DNA of 64,000 nucleotides, taken from NCBI GenBank assembly GCA_027490465.1, contig JAIXXZ010000018.1, positions 62,001-126,000 on the forward strand. Direction: 5' to 3'. The position numbers and the translations under genes are program-made. Positions within the stretch are counted from its first letter, which is position 1. Each line of letters opens with the position of its first letter. The stretch is from Oxalobacteraceae bacterium (GTDB taxonomy: Bacteria > Pseudomonadota > Gammaproteobacteria > Burkholderiales > Burkholderiaceae_D). Below the pieces are notes generated by a model that made no database searches, had not been told where the DNA came from, and saw only the letters and a list, made by a program, of their open reading frames with translations. Shown in pieces: positions 36,814 through 45,799 of the stretch.

Positions 36814-37748
36814 TGTCTAGCTTGCCTGAAAGCGTCAAGCTGGTGGAAGTGGGACCACGCGATGGATTGCAAAACGAAAAGGACATCATTCCGGCAGCGA
36901 TCAAGGTGGCGCTGGTCGACCGACTGACGGCAGCCGGATTCATAAACATCGAAGCGGCTTCTTTCGTCTCGCCGAAATGGGTGCCGCAAATGGCGACGTC
37001 GGGCGAGGTAATGGAAAAGATTACGCGCAAGCCCGGCACGATCTATTCTGCGCTGGTGCCGAACATGAAAGGCTTTGAGGCGGCCCTGGCGGCACGCGCG
37101 GATGAGATCGTGATTTTCGGTGCGGCCTCCGAGGCGTTCTCGCAAAAGAATATCAATTGCTCCATTGCCGAATCAATAGAGCGTTTTCGTGAAGTCGCAC
37201 AAGCGACCAAAGATCAGGGATTGCGTCTGCGCGGCAGTATCAGTTGCGCGCTCGGCTGCCCGTATCAAGGTGAGGTCGCGCCCGATGCAGTCGCTGATGT
37301 GGCGATGCGTCTGCGTGATCTGGGATGCGACGAAATTGATGTGGCCGACACGATTGGTGTGGGTACTGCGATCCGAGTGCAACAGGTATTTGAGCGCGTG
37401 GCAAAAGAGTTTCCCATTGATAGGCTGGCAGGGCATTTTCATGACACCTATGGACAGGCTCTGGCCAATATTTATGCAGCACTCGAAGTGGGCGTGAGCA
37501 TCTTTCATGCGTCGGTCGCGGGTCTGGGCGGCTGTCCTTATGCCAAAGGCGCTACCGGCAATGTCTCGACGGAAGATGTGCTTTACCTGTTGCAGGGGTT
37601 GAATATAAAAACCGATATTGATCTGGATGCCGTCGTGGATGCGGGACAGTTCATTTCAGATTATCTCGGCCGCAAGGCGGTCAGTCGCGCAGGGAATGCG
37701 ATTGTGGCGCGGCGTGCCAATGACTCATCCAAGGAGACGGCATCATGA
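36813..37748 (+). CDS. liuE: LiuE, hydroxymethylglutaryl-CoA lyase
   Basis: 311-aa TIM-barrel lyase splitting HMG-CoA into acetyl-CoA and acetoacetate, the last leucine-specific step. VEVGPRDGLQNEK is at the N-terminus, VSPKWVPQMATSGEV and DTYGQALANI (metal-binding and catalytic region) are present, and GLGGCPYAKGATGNVSTEDV contains the active-site cysteine loop. The start overlaps liuD and the stop overlaps the thioesterase gene (ATGA). Confidence 0.96.
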   Translation: MSSLPESVKLVEVGPRDGLQNEKDIIPAAIKVALVDRLTAAGFINIEAASFVSPKWVPQMATSGEVMEKITRKPGTIYSALVPNMKGFEAALAARADEIVIFGAASEAFSQKNINCSIAESIERFREVAQATKDQGLRLRGSISCALGCPYQGEVAPDAVADVAMRLRDLGCDEIDVADTIGVGTAIRVQQVFERVAKEFPIDRLAGHFHDTYGQALANIYAALEVGVSIFHASVAGLGGCPYAKGATGNVSTEDVLYLLQGLNIKTDIDLDAVVDAGQFISDYLGRKAVSRAGNAIVARRANDSSKETAS

Positions 37749-38176
37749 GCCCGAAGCTGCAGCCCGGTATACAGTTTGAATGGCAAACCACAGTGCCCGA
37801 GCATTCGGTCGTGCCGCATTTGTTCGGTTCGCAAACCCCTTTTGCGCTGGATATGCCCGCGGTAATGGCCACTGGCTACATGGTGGGCCTGATGGAATTG
37901 GCCTGCACGCAGGGCATCATGGATTATGTGGATTGGCCAAACGAGCAGAGTCTGGGTACGCATGTGAGCTTTTCCCATCTCGCGGCTACGCCGCCCGGCA
38001 TGACACTCACCATACGCGGTGAGGTGATTGCTGTCGAAGGCCGGCGCGTACGTTTTCGTGTGGAAGCCTGGGATGGTCTGGACAAGATCAGCGAGGGTGA
38101 ACACGAGCGCGCCATCATCACGCCTGAAAAATTTCATGAGCGACTGAACGATAAAAAACGCCGGGCGGGTTTGTGA
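37745..38176 (+). CDS. Hot-dog thioesterase (FlK-like)
   Basis: 143-aa single-domain hot-dog protein. The pattern VPHLFGSQTPFALDMPAVMATGYMVGLMELAC, then GTHVSFSHLAATPPGMTLTIRGEV and FRVEAWDGLDKISEGEHERAII, matches the fluoroacetyl-CoA thioesterase-like group, generally acyl-CoA thioesterases. It is the last gene in the coupled liu cluster and may relieve CoA trapping during leucine breakdown (inference). A short GAGCTT-TAT-AAGCTC hairpin follows, without a T-run. Confidence 0.85.
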   Translation: MSPKLQPGIQFEWQTTVPEHSVVPHLFGSQTPFALDMPAVMATGYMVGLMELACTQGIMDYVDWPNEQSLGTHVSFSHLAATPPGMTLTIRGEVIAVEGRRVRFRVEAWDGLDKISEGEHERAIITPEKFHERLNDKKRRAGL

Positions 38177-38302
38177 GCTTTATAAGCTCTGGCGAAATGC
38201 TGCATTGTCATTCTGCCGTTTTGCCAGCGACCATGTTGCCTTACGACGCTTGTTTTAAAAGAAATTCTTGTGCCCGCGCTTGGGTAAGAAAATTCTGATT
38301 TT

Positions 38303-38506
38303 ATGGACCTGAAAAATTTCGATCCTCTGACGCACACGGGGCCATTGCCATCACCTTGCATCAATATTTGTCAGATGGAAGAGGCCACGGGATGGTGTAA
38401 AGGCTGTCAGCGCACGATCGACGAAATCATTGACTGGGGTATTGCGCCAGAAGCAAAAAAACGACAGATCTGGCTGGCCATTCACGCACGTCGGACGGCA
38501 AAATAA
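38303..38506 (+). CDS. DUF1289 small cysteine-rich protein
   Basis: 67 aa with SPCINICQMEEATGWCKGCQRTIDEI, the four-cysteine pattern of DUF1289 (YdhL-like) proteins, which probably bind zinc or an iron-sulfur cluster. Function unknown. It stands alone downstream of the liu operon. Confidence 0.85.
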   Translation: MDLKNFDPLTHTGPLPSPCINICQMEEATGWCKGCQRTIDEIIDWGIAPEAKKRQIWLAIHARRTAK

Positions 38507-38589
38507 GCGCTTTCATCAAAATTGGTTGTGCTCTTTTTGATGGCAGTGCATTTTGTCGTTTTCTTCGTTGGCTTCCTCAAGGACACCTC

Positions 38590-39039
38590 ATGCAGCCGAG
38601 TTTTTATCAGCCCGCTTCCGTGGTGATCGGTCCGGCGTACAGCCCCTGGTTCAAGATGCTGGCAACGCTGTTTACTTTCGGGTTGATTGCCTACGGCGTC
38701 AGCTTCTCGATGCGTTTTTCCCTCGAAGCCTATGGCTGGGGCGTGATCTTGCTGATGCTGGCGGCGCTGGCACTGTTGCTCGTGTCTTTTTATGGATTTC
38801 TGCATTCAACCGTCACGATTGACGACAGGGGTATCAAGCAGACCTGGGTAATCAATCGTCAAGTACTCTGGCCCGACATCCGTGGCGCGAAAATGATAGG
38901 CATACCGCGCGCAGGCTGGCTATCTCCGCCTCGGCTGGTCGTGCGCACCGGGACTGCTTTTTATACTTTTAACGGTGGCACTGAAGCCTTGCTGACCGAG
39001 TTCGCCAGAATATCCTTGGCCTACGAGATGAAAAAATGA
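38590..39039 (+). CDS. Two-helix membrane protein with PH-like domain, unknown function
   Basis: 149 aa. Two transmembrane helices (about residues 25-70) are followed by a small beta-rich cytoplasmic domain (VTIDDRGIKQTWVINRQVLWPDIRGAKM), a layout shared with bacterial PH-domain proteins. It overlaps the next gene by 4 bp. I cannot assign a function. Confidence 0.75.
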   Translation: MQPSFYQPASVVIGPAYSPWFKMLATLFTFGLIAYGVSFSMRFSLEAYGWGVILLMLAALALLLVSFYGFLHSTVTIDDRGIKQTWVINRQVLWPDIRGAKMIGIPRAGWLSPPRLVVRTGTAFYTFNGGTEALLTEFARISLAYEMKK

Positions 39040-39959
39040 ATCTTCCTGACTCAATGCATGTACTGGAGCGCGGCTGGCTTTCGTCGAATAACATTGTCTT
39101 CACAAGCAAGCACCGAACCGCGATCGTCGATACCGGCTACTGCACGCACGAGAATCAGACCTTGATCTTGCTGCGCCATGTACTGAAAGGACGGACGCTG
39201 GACGCCATCTACAACACGCATCTGCATTCCGATCATTGTGGCGGCAATCATATTTTGCAAACTCATTTTCCGGCAGCGCGCACCTTCGTTCCGGCAGCAG
39301 AATTCAATCGCGTACAAAACTGGGAGAGATCACAACTGACCTTTGAGGCCACGGGTCAGCGTTGCGAGCGCTTTCGTGCAGATGCCAGTGTTCATCCTGG
39401 CGATAAAATCATACTCGGTGATCTCGAGTGGTCGGCACTCTGCGCACCCGGACATCATCCTTATTCCTATCTTTTGTTTTGCGAGAAGCATGGCATATTG
39501 ATTTCCGCCGATGCCTTGTGGGAGAAGGGTTTTGGTGTGGTTTTTCCTGCACTGGATGGTATCTCGGGTTTCAGAGAAACACGCGCCACCTTGCAGATGA
39601 TTGAGGCACTCGATGTGCGGCTGGTCATACCCGGGCATGGCAAGCCATTCACTGAAGTAAAGCAGGCGATAGAAGTAGCCCATTCACGCATTGATTATCT
39701 CGAAGGCGACCCGCTACGAAATGCACAAAATGGCATCAAGGTCTTGCTGAAGTTCCTGCTCATGGAGCGTCAGCGAATCAAGCTCTCTGAAGTACCGAAA
39801 CTCCTCAATTCAATCCCTCTGGTGAAGTCTGCCAATCAGCGGCATATGAATTTCGGCAAGATTCATTTGGCGCATTGGGCAATTACACAGCTGCGCCGCG
39901 CGGGCGCTCTGGATGTGCAAGATAATTATTTGGTGGATGTAGAAGCCAAAGCGGGTTGA
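39036..39959 (+). CDS. Metallo-beta-lactamase-fold hydrolase
   Basis: 307 aa. The zinc motif THLHSDHCGGNH, CAPGHHPYSYLL, ISADALWEKGFG and PGHGKPFTEVKQ are in standard order, and a C-terminal helical domain follows. Translationally coupled to the upstream membrane protein gene. No substrate can be inferred; it is related in layout to the other MBL protein at 23512-24579 but only distantly similar. Confidence 0.87.
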   Translation: MNLPDSMHVLERGWLSSNNIVFTSKHRTAIVDTGYCTHENQTLILLRHVLKGRTLDAIYNTHLHSDHCGGNHILQTHFPAARTFVPAAEFNRVQNWERSQLTFEATGQRCERFRADASVHPGDKIILGDLEWSALCAPGHHPYSYLLFCEKHGILISADALWEKGFGVVFPALDGISGFRETRATLQMIEALDVRLVIPGHGKPFTEVKQAIEVAHSRIDYLEGDPLRNAQNGIKVLLKFLLMERQRIKLSEVPKLLNSIPLVKSANQRHMNFGKIHLAHWAITQLRRAGALDVQDNYLVDVEAKAG

Positions 39960-40037
39960 GTGGCTGTTTTGGATATGCAGGACAGTTTTTTATCTGACTG
40001 CTCGCAATGCGATTAAAGCGAGTGAAGCAAGGAAAAC

Positions 40038-40340
40038 TCAGGCGCCTTCAACGATAAACAAGCGACCCGTCGACGCTGCCTGTCGCAGGGCTTTTGCTTC
40101 TATATAAGCGGATGAGCCATACCATTCGCGCGCTATGGACATTGATGGAAACTCCAGAATCACGGTGCGCATCTGATTGTGGTGTGCGTCATCCTCTCCT
40201 TCACACTGAATTCGGGTGCCGCCTCGCACCAGAAACTGCCCGCCAAAAGCTAACACGGTCGGCAGTACCAGCTTTCGATACTCCTCGTAGGCGAGCGGAT
40301 CAGTGACGGTGATTTCAGCAACAACATAAGCTTTGGACAT
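40038..40340 (-). CDS. DUF1330 dimeric alpha/beta-barrel protein
   Basis: 100 aa, starting AYVVAEITVTDPLAYEEYRKLV with VLAFGGQFLVRGG in the middle and EFPSMSIAREWYGSSAYIEAKALRQAAS, the DUF1330 signature (ferredoxin-like barrel). No function is established for the family. A single gene; the 293 bp upstream (40341-40633) contain no gene I can support. Confidence 0.88.
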   Translation of the reverse strand: MSKAYVVAEITVTDPLAYEEYRKLVLPTVLAFGGQFLVRGGTRIQCEGEDDAHHNQMRTVILEFPSMSIAREWYGSSAYIEAKALRQAASTGRLFIVEGA

Positions 40341-40633
40341 GGTATTTGCCTTGGAAAGTGCGTCTCGACAATTCAGGTACGTGCCGAAACCTATTTTTAT
40401 TTTATGCCAGCGATTACTCAGGCGATCGTGGGAACCTCATTCATCCTGTGCACATGTTGATCTGCCCCCGGGATGCCGCATGAGGCTTTGGCGCGCGATT
40501 GATAAAAACCTCATCAATCTTCCATTTACCGGTCGCGTATCGATTGCATGCATGTTCCCGGATATTCTGTCAGGCACGGCTCAATTATAGGCGAAGCCCC
40601 GATGCACTTTGGAAGGCTCCGCCGTCTGGTGAC

Positions 40634-42172
40634 TTAGTCAGTGGACACGGCCTCTATCCATTGCATCAGTCCTTCAAGACGTTGCCACAGCTCCGTGGGT
40701 GATTGGGGTTCTGGAAGGCCGCTGTTGTAGTGCTGAAATAGGGTAAGCGCATCATCCGTCATGCCGCGCTGGACGGCCTCCCAGACGGTTACTCGACACC
40801 CTGTGGCCCGCATTTCAGGCTCGGTGCCGATGAACCGGTAAGGCACACCCTGCGATTCCCATTCTCGTCGGACTTCCCGAGCGGCTGCCTGCAAACGTAT
40901 CGAATTCACCGGCACGCGCACGGACCACGCGTATTGGTCCGGATAGGCCTCCTCGTTTTCTTTGGCGCTCATGAAGTGCGCTGGCCATTCACGAATCTGG
41001 GAGTCGCCCGGCTCAAGATGAAATCCTGAATGCATGAAGCGATGCCCAAGCTCTGTATAATTTTTCCGCCTGTCTGGTACGAGCGACAAGGACGGTGCTA
41101 TCCATGCGTGACCCAGTGCTACTCCGGTGGTCGGTTGAATTTTGACCTCGCCGAAATCAGCAGCACCTTTCAGAACCGCGCGTGCGCAATCCTTGAAATC
41201 CTTCCCGCTGCTTGATGGAGCATTTGCATAGATCTGTGCCATCACGGCATACAACTGCTGCCGCTGCGTACGCGTGAGCTTGTCGGGCGGGACAGCAATA
41301 CCAAACAATTTTTGCGTGAGTAGCAGTTCAAGTAAATCACGCAATAATTCGGAAAACAGGACGCCTTTCGTCTCGGCCATTACGGCATTGACCATTCGAT
41401 CATCAATAAAAATCGAATTTTGTCCGGCTGTCACTGTAGTTGATTTGACAGTCGCTGACTTAATGATGATTTCATGGGGTGTAATCGGAAAATCCAATAT
41501 CCTCGCGACCCGAAAGAGACTGCGATGCAAGTCATCTATCGTTTTATTGGAATGATTCCACTCGCTAAAGCTCGAATGCAAGACATCACGTATGCCTGTT
41601 GAAAAATCTGAACCTAGCGAGTCGTTTCGGTATTCAAGGACGCTGGCTTTCAGATCCTCTAGAAAATTGAAAAAATCCGTCGTTTGCATCAGCGTCCGAT
41701 TGAATGAGTGTGGCGGTCCGTTGGAAAAACCATAGTCGCGGTATACCTCATCATCAATAATGGTTTCGACGACATTGCAGGAGAATTGCGCGTCTTTCAG
41801 TCCGTCATGGAGTTGCTTTATCTCATCTTCTGTCAGATATGACAAATGCATGCGCAGTAGTGCTGTGAAGTATTGCCGACTTTGTGCATCATCATCGATT
41901 CCCGGGCGAATTGATGCCAGCAGGTTATCCATACTCAGACATAAATAATCGCTTGTGCGGCGATGCTGCCCAGCCACTTTCTGCTCTTTGAGTTGTGACA
42001 GCAAAAGTTGGAAGGACAATGAGGTATGTCGGCTAGCCTCAAAATAATAGGAGGCCTTGCGTTGGCGATGAAATAGCTGTGGTGTTCGCCTGGCGCTTTG
42101 CGTAGATTGTTGAGTGAGCCGAAAAGGGCGGCTTGTTGTATGCACAACTGAACGAGTAAGCAGAGGGTACAT
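40634..42172 (-). CDS. Orphan protein of unknown function, effector-like N-terminus
   Basis: 512 aa, unrecognised. The first 60 residues are rich in Ser, Thr, Arg and Gln and almost free of acidic residues, then the protein is mostly helical with LLRDLLELLLTQKLFGI in the middle. The C-terminal 100 residues form a distinct block (AWSVRVPVNSIRLQAAAREVRREW, FIGTEPEMRATGCRVTVWEAV, PQSPTELWQRLEGLMQW). There is no signal peptide or transmembrane helix. It diverges from another orphan gene at 42610. A secreted (type III-like) effector is possible but unproven. Confidence 0.75.
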   Translation of the reverse strand: MYPLLTRSVVHTTSRPFRLTQQSTQSARRTPQLFHRQRKASYYFEASRHTSLSFQLLLSQLKEQKVAGQHRRTSDYLCLSMDNLLASIRPGIDDDAQSRQYFTALLRMHLSYLTEDEIKQLHDGLKDAQFSCNVVETIIDDEVYRDYGFSNGPPHSFNRTLMQTTDFFNFLEDLKASVLEYRNDSLGSDFSTGIRDVLHSSFSEWNHSNKTIDDLHRSLFRVARILDFPITPHEIIIKSATVKSTTVTAGQNSIFIDDRMVNAVMAETKGVLFSELLRDLLELLLTQKLFGIAVPPDKLTRTQRQQLYAVMAQIYANAPSSSGKDFKDCARAVLKGAADFGEVKIQPTTGVALGHAWIAPSLSLVPDRRKNYTELGHRFMHSGFHLEPGDSQIREWPAHFMSAKENEEAYPDQYAWSVRVPVNSIRLQAAAREVRREWESQGVPYRFIGTEPEMRATGCRVTVWEAVQRGMTDDALTLFQHYNSGLPEPQSPTELWQRLEGLMQWIEAVSTD

Positions 42173-42609
42173 GGGATTCCTTTACATTCAATTGCCAGCA
42201 AGATTTGCCGGACTCATCATGAGTGGATACCCAAAGCGCTCAGTTTGATACTTGTAAGAAAACTCGTTTGAGGTGCCACAACTTCTTCTTAGGTCTGGTG
42301 CGATGAACAGCCCAAAAAGGTCCTTGATTGCCAAGGACAGCCTGATTGAATAACACCGGAAACTTTTGTGGCAAGGTCAATGGCACCAAGTTCTGGATTT
42401 CACTTATCCCCACGGCGCAAGACGGTGCTGGCTTGCCATAAAACGCGGATTTGATCAGCGTCGCCCTAAATTTCTTCAAATAAATAACGATTTTTGAGAA
42501 CTCCAGGCCTTGTTTTGTGACCGACCTTGACCATTCCCGCACTTTGCCGTGCAGTGAGGCAGGATAATCACCGAGTGTGGTTTACATCAATTTTGATTTT
42601 TGACACCTG
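42173..42609. other. 437-bp intergenic region between divergent orphan genes
   Basis: No supported gene; the minus-strand frame at 42240-42542 has no codon or family support. Bases 42424-42450 resemble 52286-52312 (22 of 27 identical around GCCATAAAACG), and TTTGAGAACT recurs downstream in both places, so the region may carry a decayed dispersed repeat. Confidence 0.4.
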
Positions 42610-43455
42610 ATGAATACAACCAAGATCACGCTGAAATCAGCAATCCCGATGACACAGGATCCCAGCGCACCAATGGTCGGTAAGCGCACCGTAAACGATG
42701 CAAGCTTTTTCGTATCCTCCAGCATACCCACGATGTCATCAAAACAAAAAGTAGTGATACCCGCTTTCCGCACTAATGCCGGGCCCGGGGCAAGATGCAA
42801 GGTGTCGTCCTTGACGCCGTACGGCGAGAAGCTCGATACGCTGGCCGTTCGTGCTTTACCCGAGATATTAGGTGTGAGTGATGTTGGGGCAAACACCCCT
42901 GGGAAAATTACCCGAGCGCTGCTGGAACAGGCAATCGCCGCGCCTTTTGGTACTAAAGATATTCGGCCGCTGCCATCAACATGGCCGAAGGAGCTGATCA
43001 GCGACACCATGGTGACAGAATGGACAAGTCGACTCGTTGCGGCTTGCGATCTTGTCTATGGCGAGCGGGGCGCGCAAGCCTATATCGAGGCTGTGACGGA
43101 TTTGATTTTCGATGAGGGGAATCTTGAAGCAGGTCTACCTGGCAGTATCAGAGATTTTTGTGCAATGCTCACTAAGAATGCGCTTGAAGTCGGTGTCGCA
43201 CAAGGCTTGGATCGTCGCTCCCTGCAAGGACTGCGCAATACCGTGATCATTCGATTTCTGATGGGCAGCGTATTTGTCCCCCATCTGCGGCCTGCGGCGA
43301 TGCGGGAATCAACGAGTGACGCATTACTCTACGCATTCGATCGTCAGCTGTTCAAACGGTTTTGCCATAAAACCACCGAGATCATTGATATCGATGCAGA
43401 AGCGATTGCGCTGCTGGCAGTCTCGCATCAGATGAAGCAAGCAGCGGTTATCTGA
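42610..43455 (+). CDS. Orphan protein of unknown function, weak RasGAP-like pattern
   Basis: 281 aa, unrecognised. A Ser/Thr/Pro-rich N-terminus of about 75 residues without a hydrophobic signal precedes an all-helical domain (about residues 95-270). The order LPGSIRDFCAMLTKN, then GLRNTVIIRFLMGSVFVPHLRPA, recalls the helix and FLR-F-PA region of Ras GTPase-activating domains, but no confident match can be made by eye. No clear ribosome-binding site. Divergent from the orphan gene at 40634-42172. Confidence 0.7.
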   Translation: MNTTKITLKSAIPMTQDPSAPMVGKRTVNDASFFVSSSIPTMSSKQKVVIPAFRTNAGPGARCKVSSLTPYGEKLDTLAVRALPEILGVSDVGANTPGKITRALLEQAIAAPFGTKDIRPLPSTWPKELISDTMVTEWTSRLVAACDLVYGERGAQAYIEAVTDLIFDEGNLEAGLPGSIRDFCAMLTKNALEVGVAQGLDRRSLQGLRNTVIIRFLMGSVFVPHLRPAAMRESTSDALLYAFDRQLFKRFCHKTTEIIDIDAEAIALLAVSHQMKQAAVI

Positions 43456-43603
43456 GTACATTTTTGAAAACCTTGCCGCGTGATTTGGCCTGTGCTTTGC
43501 GGTACTCACGGCATATCAAGTACGGCTGTACCTCTTGTGTCGAACCCGGCCCGCTCGCGACAATGCTGCTACAGGCACCAAGCCACTGACCGATGGGCCA
43601 GCT

Positions 43604-44857
43604 TTACTGGTAACTGCGCGCATCCTCTATGACTTTTCCGTCATTGGGCAGTGTCCCGGCAACGACGAGTCTGACATCACCGCGCAACTTAGTAACCTCG
43701 CGTATGGTGGCTGCAATTGCTTCCGTCTCGCCCGAGAGTACAGCGGGATCCGCCACTTCGCACTGCAAGGTCATCTGGTCATTTGCCATTTCACCCGTGA
43801 TGACCAGGCGAGCTTTGATAATCGCAGTGTGGCGACGGGCGATCTCGGCGACCTGCGAGGGATGTACGAACATTGCGCGAACTTTGGTGGTCTGATCTGC
43901 GCGACCCATCCAGCCCTTGATGCGTGTATTGGATCTTCCGCAGGGTGAGGTCTCTGGCAAGACCGCGGACAAATCGCCGGTGGCAAATCGAATCAGTGGA
44001 TAGTCCGGGTTGAATGAGGTAATTACGATTTCACCGACTTCGCCCTCAGGCACGGGATCTCCCGTACCCGGCCGCACAATTTCCAGCAGCAGCGCCTCGT
44101 CGAGCACCATGCCGGGATTGACCTGGCCATCTGTCATCGTCTCGTAGGCAATATTGCCGATGTCAGCCGATCCGTAGGTTTGCAGCACATTCGGCACGCC
44201 ATGCGCATTGAGCCACTGTCGCAGGGACGGTGGTAATGCCTCCGCACTCACCAGTGCACATTCAACACTGCTGATGTCCTCGCCCATTTCCTGCGCTTTT
44301 TCGATGATGATCTTCAGAAATGATGGCGTACCTGTGTAGACACGGGGTCGCAACAGATTCATCGCTTGAACTTGCATTTCCGTTTGTCCGGTACCTGCAG
44401 GTATCACCGGACAGCCGAGCTTGATCGCGCCGCCCTCGACCATGAGCCCGGCCGGTGTGAAATGATAGGCAAAGCAATTTTGTATGAGATCACCGCGTCT
44501 GACACCCAGGGCATGGAGAGGGCGCGCAAAGCGCCACCAGTCGACACCACGACCTTCAGGATCGAAAATCGGGCCGGGTGACATGAAGATTCGGGACAAA
44601 TCACGGGTGGATGTATTGACAAGGCCGCCGAAGGGCAGTGACATGCCTTGTAATGTTTTGAGTTCAGATTTGCGGGTCACCGGCAATTGCGCCAGTGTTT
44701 CGCGGGACCTGATATCGGAGGCATTCACGCCAGAGAGAATGGAGGACCAACCGGCCGTTTGTTGTGCACGCTGTATCAGCGCAGGCAATGCAGCCAGCAG
44801 CTCCTTTTCGCGCACATCAGGGTCGCGCGATTCGAGCGCGTCATGGAAATCAGTCAT
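43604..44857 (-). CDS. Phenylacetate-CoA ligase-like AMP-forming enzyme
   Basis: 417 aa of the PaaK branch of the adenylate-forming superfamily. QTYGSADIGNIAYET corresponds to the substrate/ATP motif, PLIRFATGDLSAVL to the Asp that binds ribose, and GRADQTTKVRAMFVHPSQV to the hinge. It is last in the leftward liv operon, 22 bp after livF, so its substrate is probably an aromatic or branched carboxylate imported by the transporter (inference). Confidence 0.87.
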   Translation of the reverse strand: MTDFHDALESRDPDVREKELLAALPALIQRAQQTAGWSSILSGVNASDIRSRETLAQLPVTRKSELKTLQGMSLPFGGLVNTSTRDLSRIFMSPGPIFDPEGRGVDWWRFARPLHALGVRRGDLIQNCFAYHFTPAGLMVEGGAIKLGCPVIPAGTGQTEMQVQAMNLLRPRVYTGTPSFLKIIIEKAQEMGEDISSVECALVSAEALPPSLRQWLNAHGVPNVLQTYGSADIGNIAYETMTDGQVNPGMVLDEALLLEIVRPGTGDPVPEGEVGEIVITSFNPDYPLIRFATGDLSAVLPETSPCGRSNTRIKGWMGRADQTTKVRAMFVHPSQVAEIARRHTAIIKARLVITGEMANDQMTLQCEVADPAVLSGETEAIAATIREVTKLRGDVRLVVAGTLPNDGKVIEDARSYQ

Positions 44858-44879
44858 GGCAAATATCAGAGATAGTGAA

Positions 44880-45692
44880 TCAGGCCAGCCAGCGTTTGCG
44901 GCGGCGATAAAATTTCATGTCACGGAAACTCTTGCGATCACCACCGGACACACCGAGATAAAACTCTTTGACATCCTCATTCGAAGCAAGATCGGCTGCA
45001 GCACCTTCCATTACCACGCGACCATTCTCAAGAATGTAGCCAAAATCTGCGTAGCGCAGCGCAATGGTAGTGTTCTGTTCAGCCAGCAGAAAGGAAACCT
45101 GCTCGGTTTTATTGAGATCTTGTACGATGCCGAAAATTTCTTCAACGATTTGCGGCGCGAGCCCCATTGAGGGCTCATCCAGCAGAATCATCGTTGGTTT
45201 GGCCATCAGCGCGCGGCCAATCGCGCACATCTGCTGCTCGCCGCCAGAGGTATAGCCGGCCATCGAGCTGCGGCGCTGCTTCAGGCGTGGGAAGTAATGA
45301 TAGACCTTCTCAAGTGCATTCTTCAGCTCGGCGCGCGAAATCTTTCGTGTATAGGCGCCAGTCAGCAGATTTTCTTCTATCGTCAGGTGACCAAAGCAAT
45401 GGCGGCCTTCCATGACCTGCGACAGACCACGCCTGACCAGTTCATTGGGCGTTAGCTGATCGATGCGCTCGCCATTGAATTCAATACTGCCCTTGGTCAC
45501 ATCGCCACGTTCGCCACGCAAGAGAGTCGAGACGGACTTGAGCGTGGTTGATTTGCCCGCGCCATTCGCGCCCATCAGCGCCACGATTTTTCCACGTGGT
45601 ACCGATAACGATACGCCCTTGAGCACAAGGATGACGTGGTCATAAATGACCTCGATATTATTGATAGTCAGGATGGGCGGATTCTGGTTCAT
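44880..45692 (-). CDS. livF: LivF-type branched-chain ABC transporter ATPase
   Basis: 270-aa ATPase of a HAAT-family importer. Walker A GANGAGKST, signature YTSGGEQQM (degenerate), Walker B ILLDEPSMGLAP, H-loop region replaced by LLAEQN as usual in LivF. An extended basic C-terminus (FRDMKFYRRRKRWLA) is present. Start ATG 45692 is favoured by GGAATG upstream; ATG 45701 is possible. It pairs with LivG and is separated from livK by a hairpin. Confidence 0.94.
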   Translation of the reverse strand: MNQNPPILTINNIEVIYDHVILVLKGVSLSVPRGKIVALMGANGAGKSTTLKSVSTLLRGERGDVTKGSIEFNGERIDQLTPNELVRRGLSQVMEGRHCFGHLTIEENLLTGAYTRKISRAELKNALEKVYHYFPRLKQRRSSMAGYTSGGEQQMCAIGRALMAKPTMILLDEPSMGLAPQIVEEIFGIVQDLNKTEQVSFLLAEQNTTIALRYADFGYILENGRVVMEGAAADLASNEDVKEFYLGVSGGDRKSFRDMKFYRRRKRWLA

Positions 45693-45721
45693 GTTTGCCA
45701 TTCCGTTGGACTGCAAAAACT

Positions 45722-45751
45722 GCAGGACCTCGGCTCGCGCCGAAGTCCTGC
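45722..45751 (-). terminator. Hairpin between livK and livF
   Basis: GCAGGACCTCGGC (45722-45734) pairs with GCCGAAGTCCTGC (45739-45751), 12 of 13 bp, loop TCGC. No long U-tract follows on the minus strand, so it probably acts as a 3' stabiliser or partial attenuator that allows high livK expression relative to livF. Confidence 0.55.
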
Positions 45752-45799
45752 GATACACAACGCAGAGTCTTGATCAAAAAGCTTCTGCTTTTGTATGAG

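Noticed and set aside
42240-42542. 100-codon minus-strand frame between the orphan genes
   Set aside because: No start signal or family likeness, and it overlaps a segment that looks like a decayed repeat.
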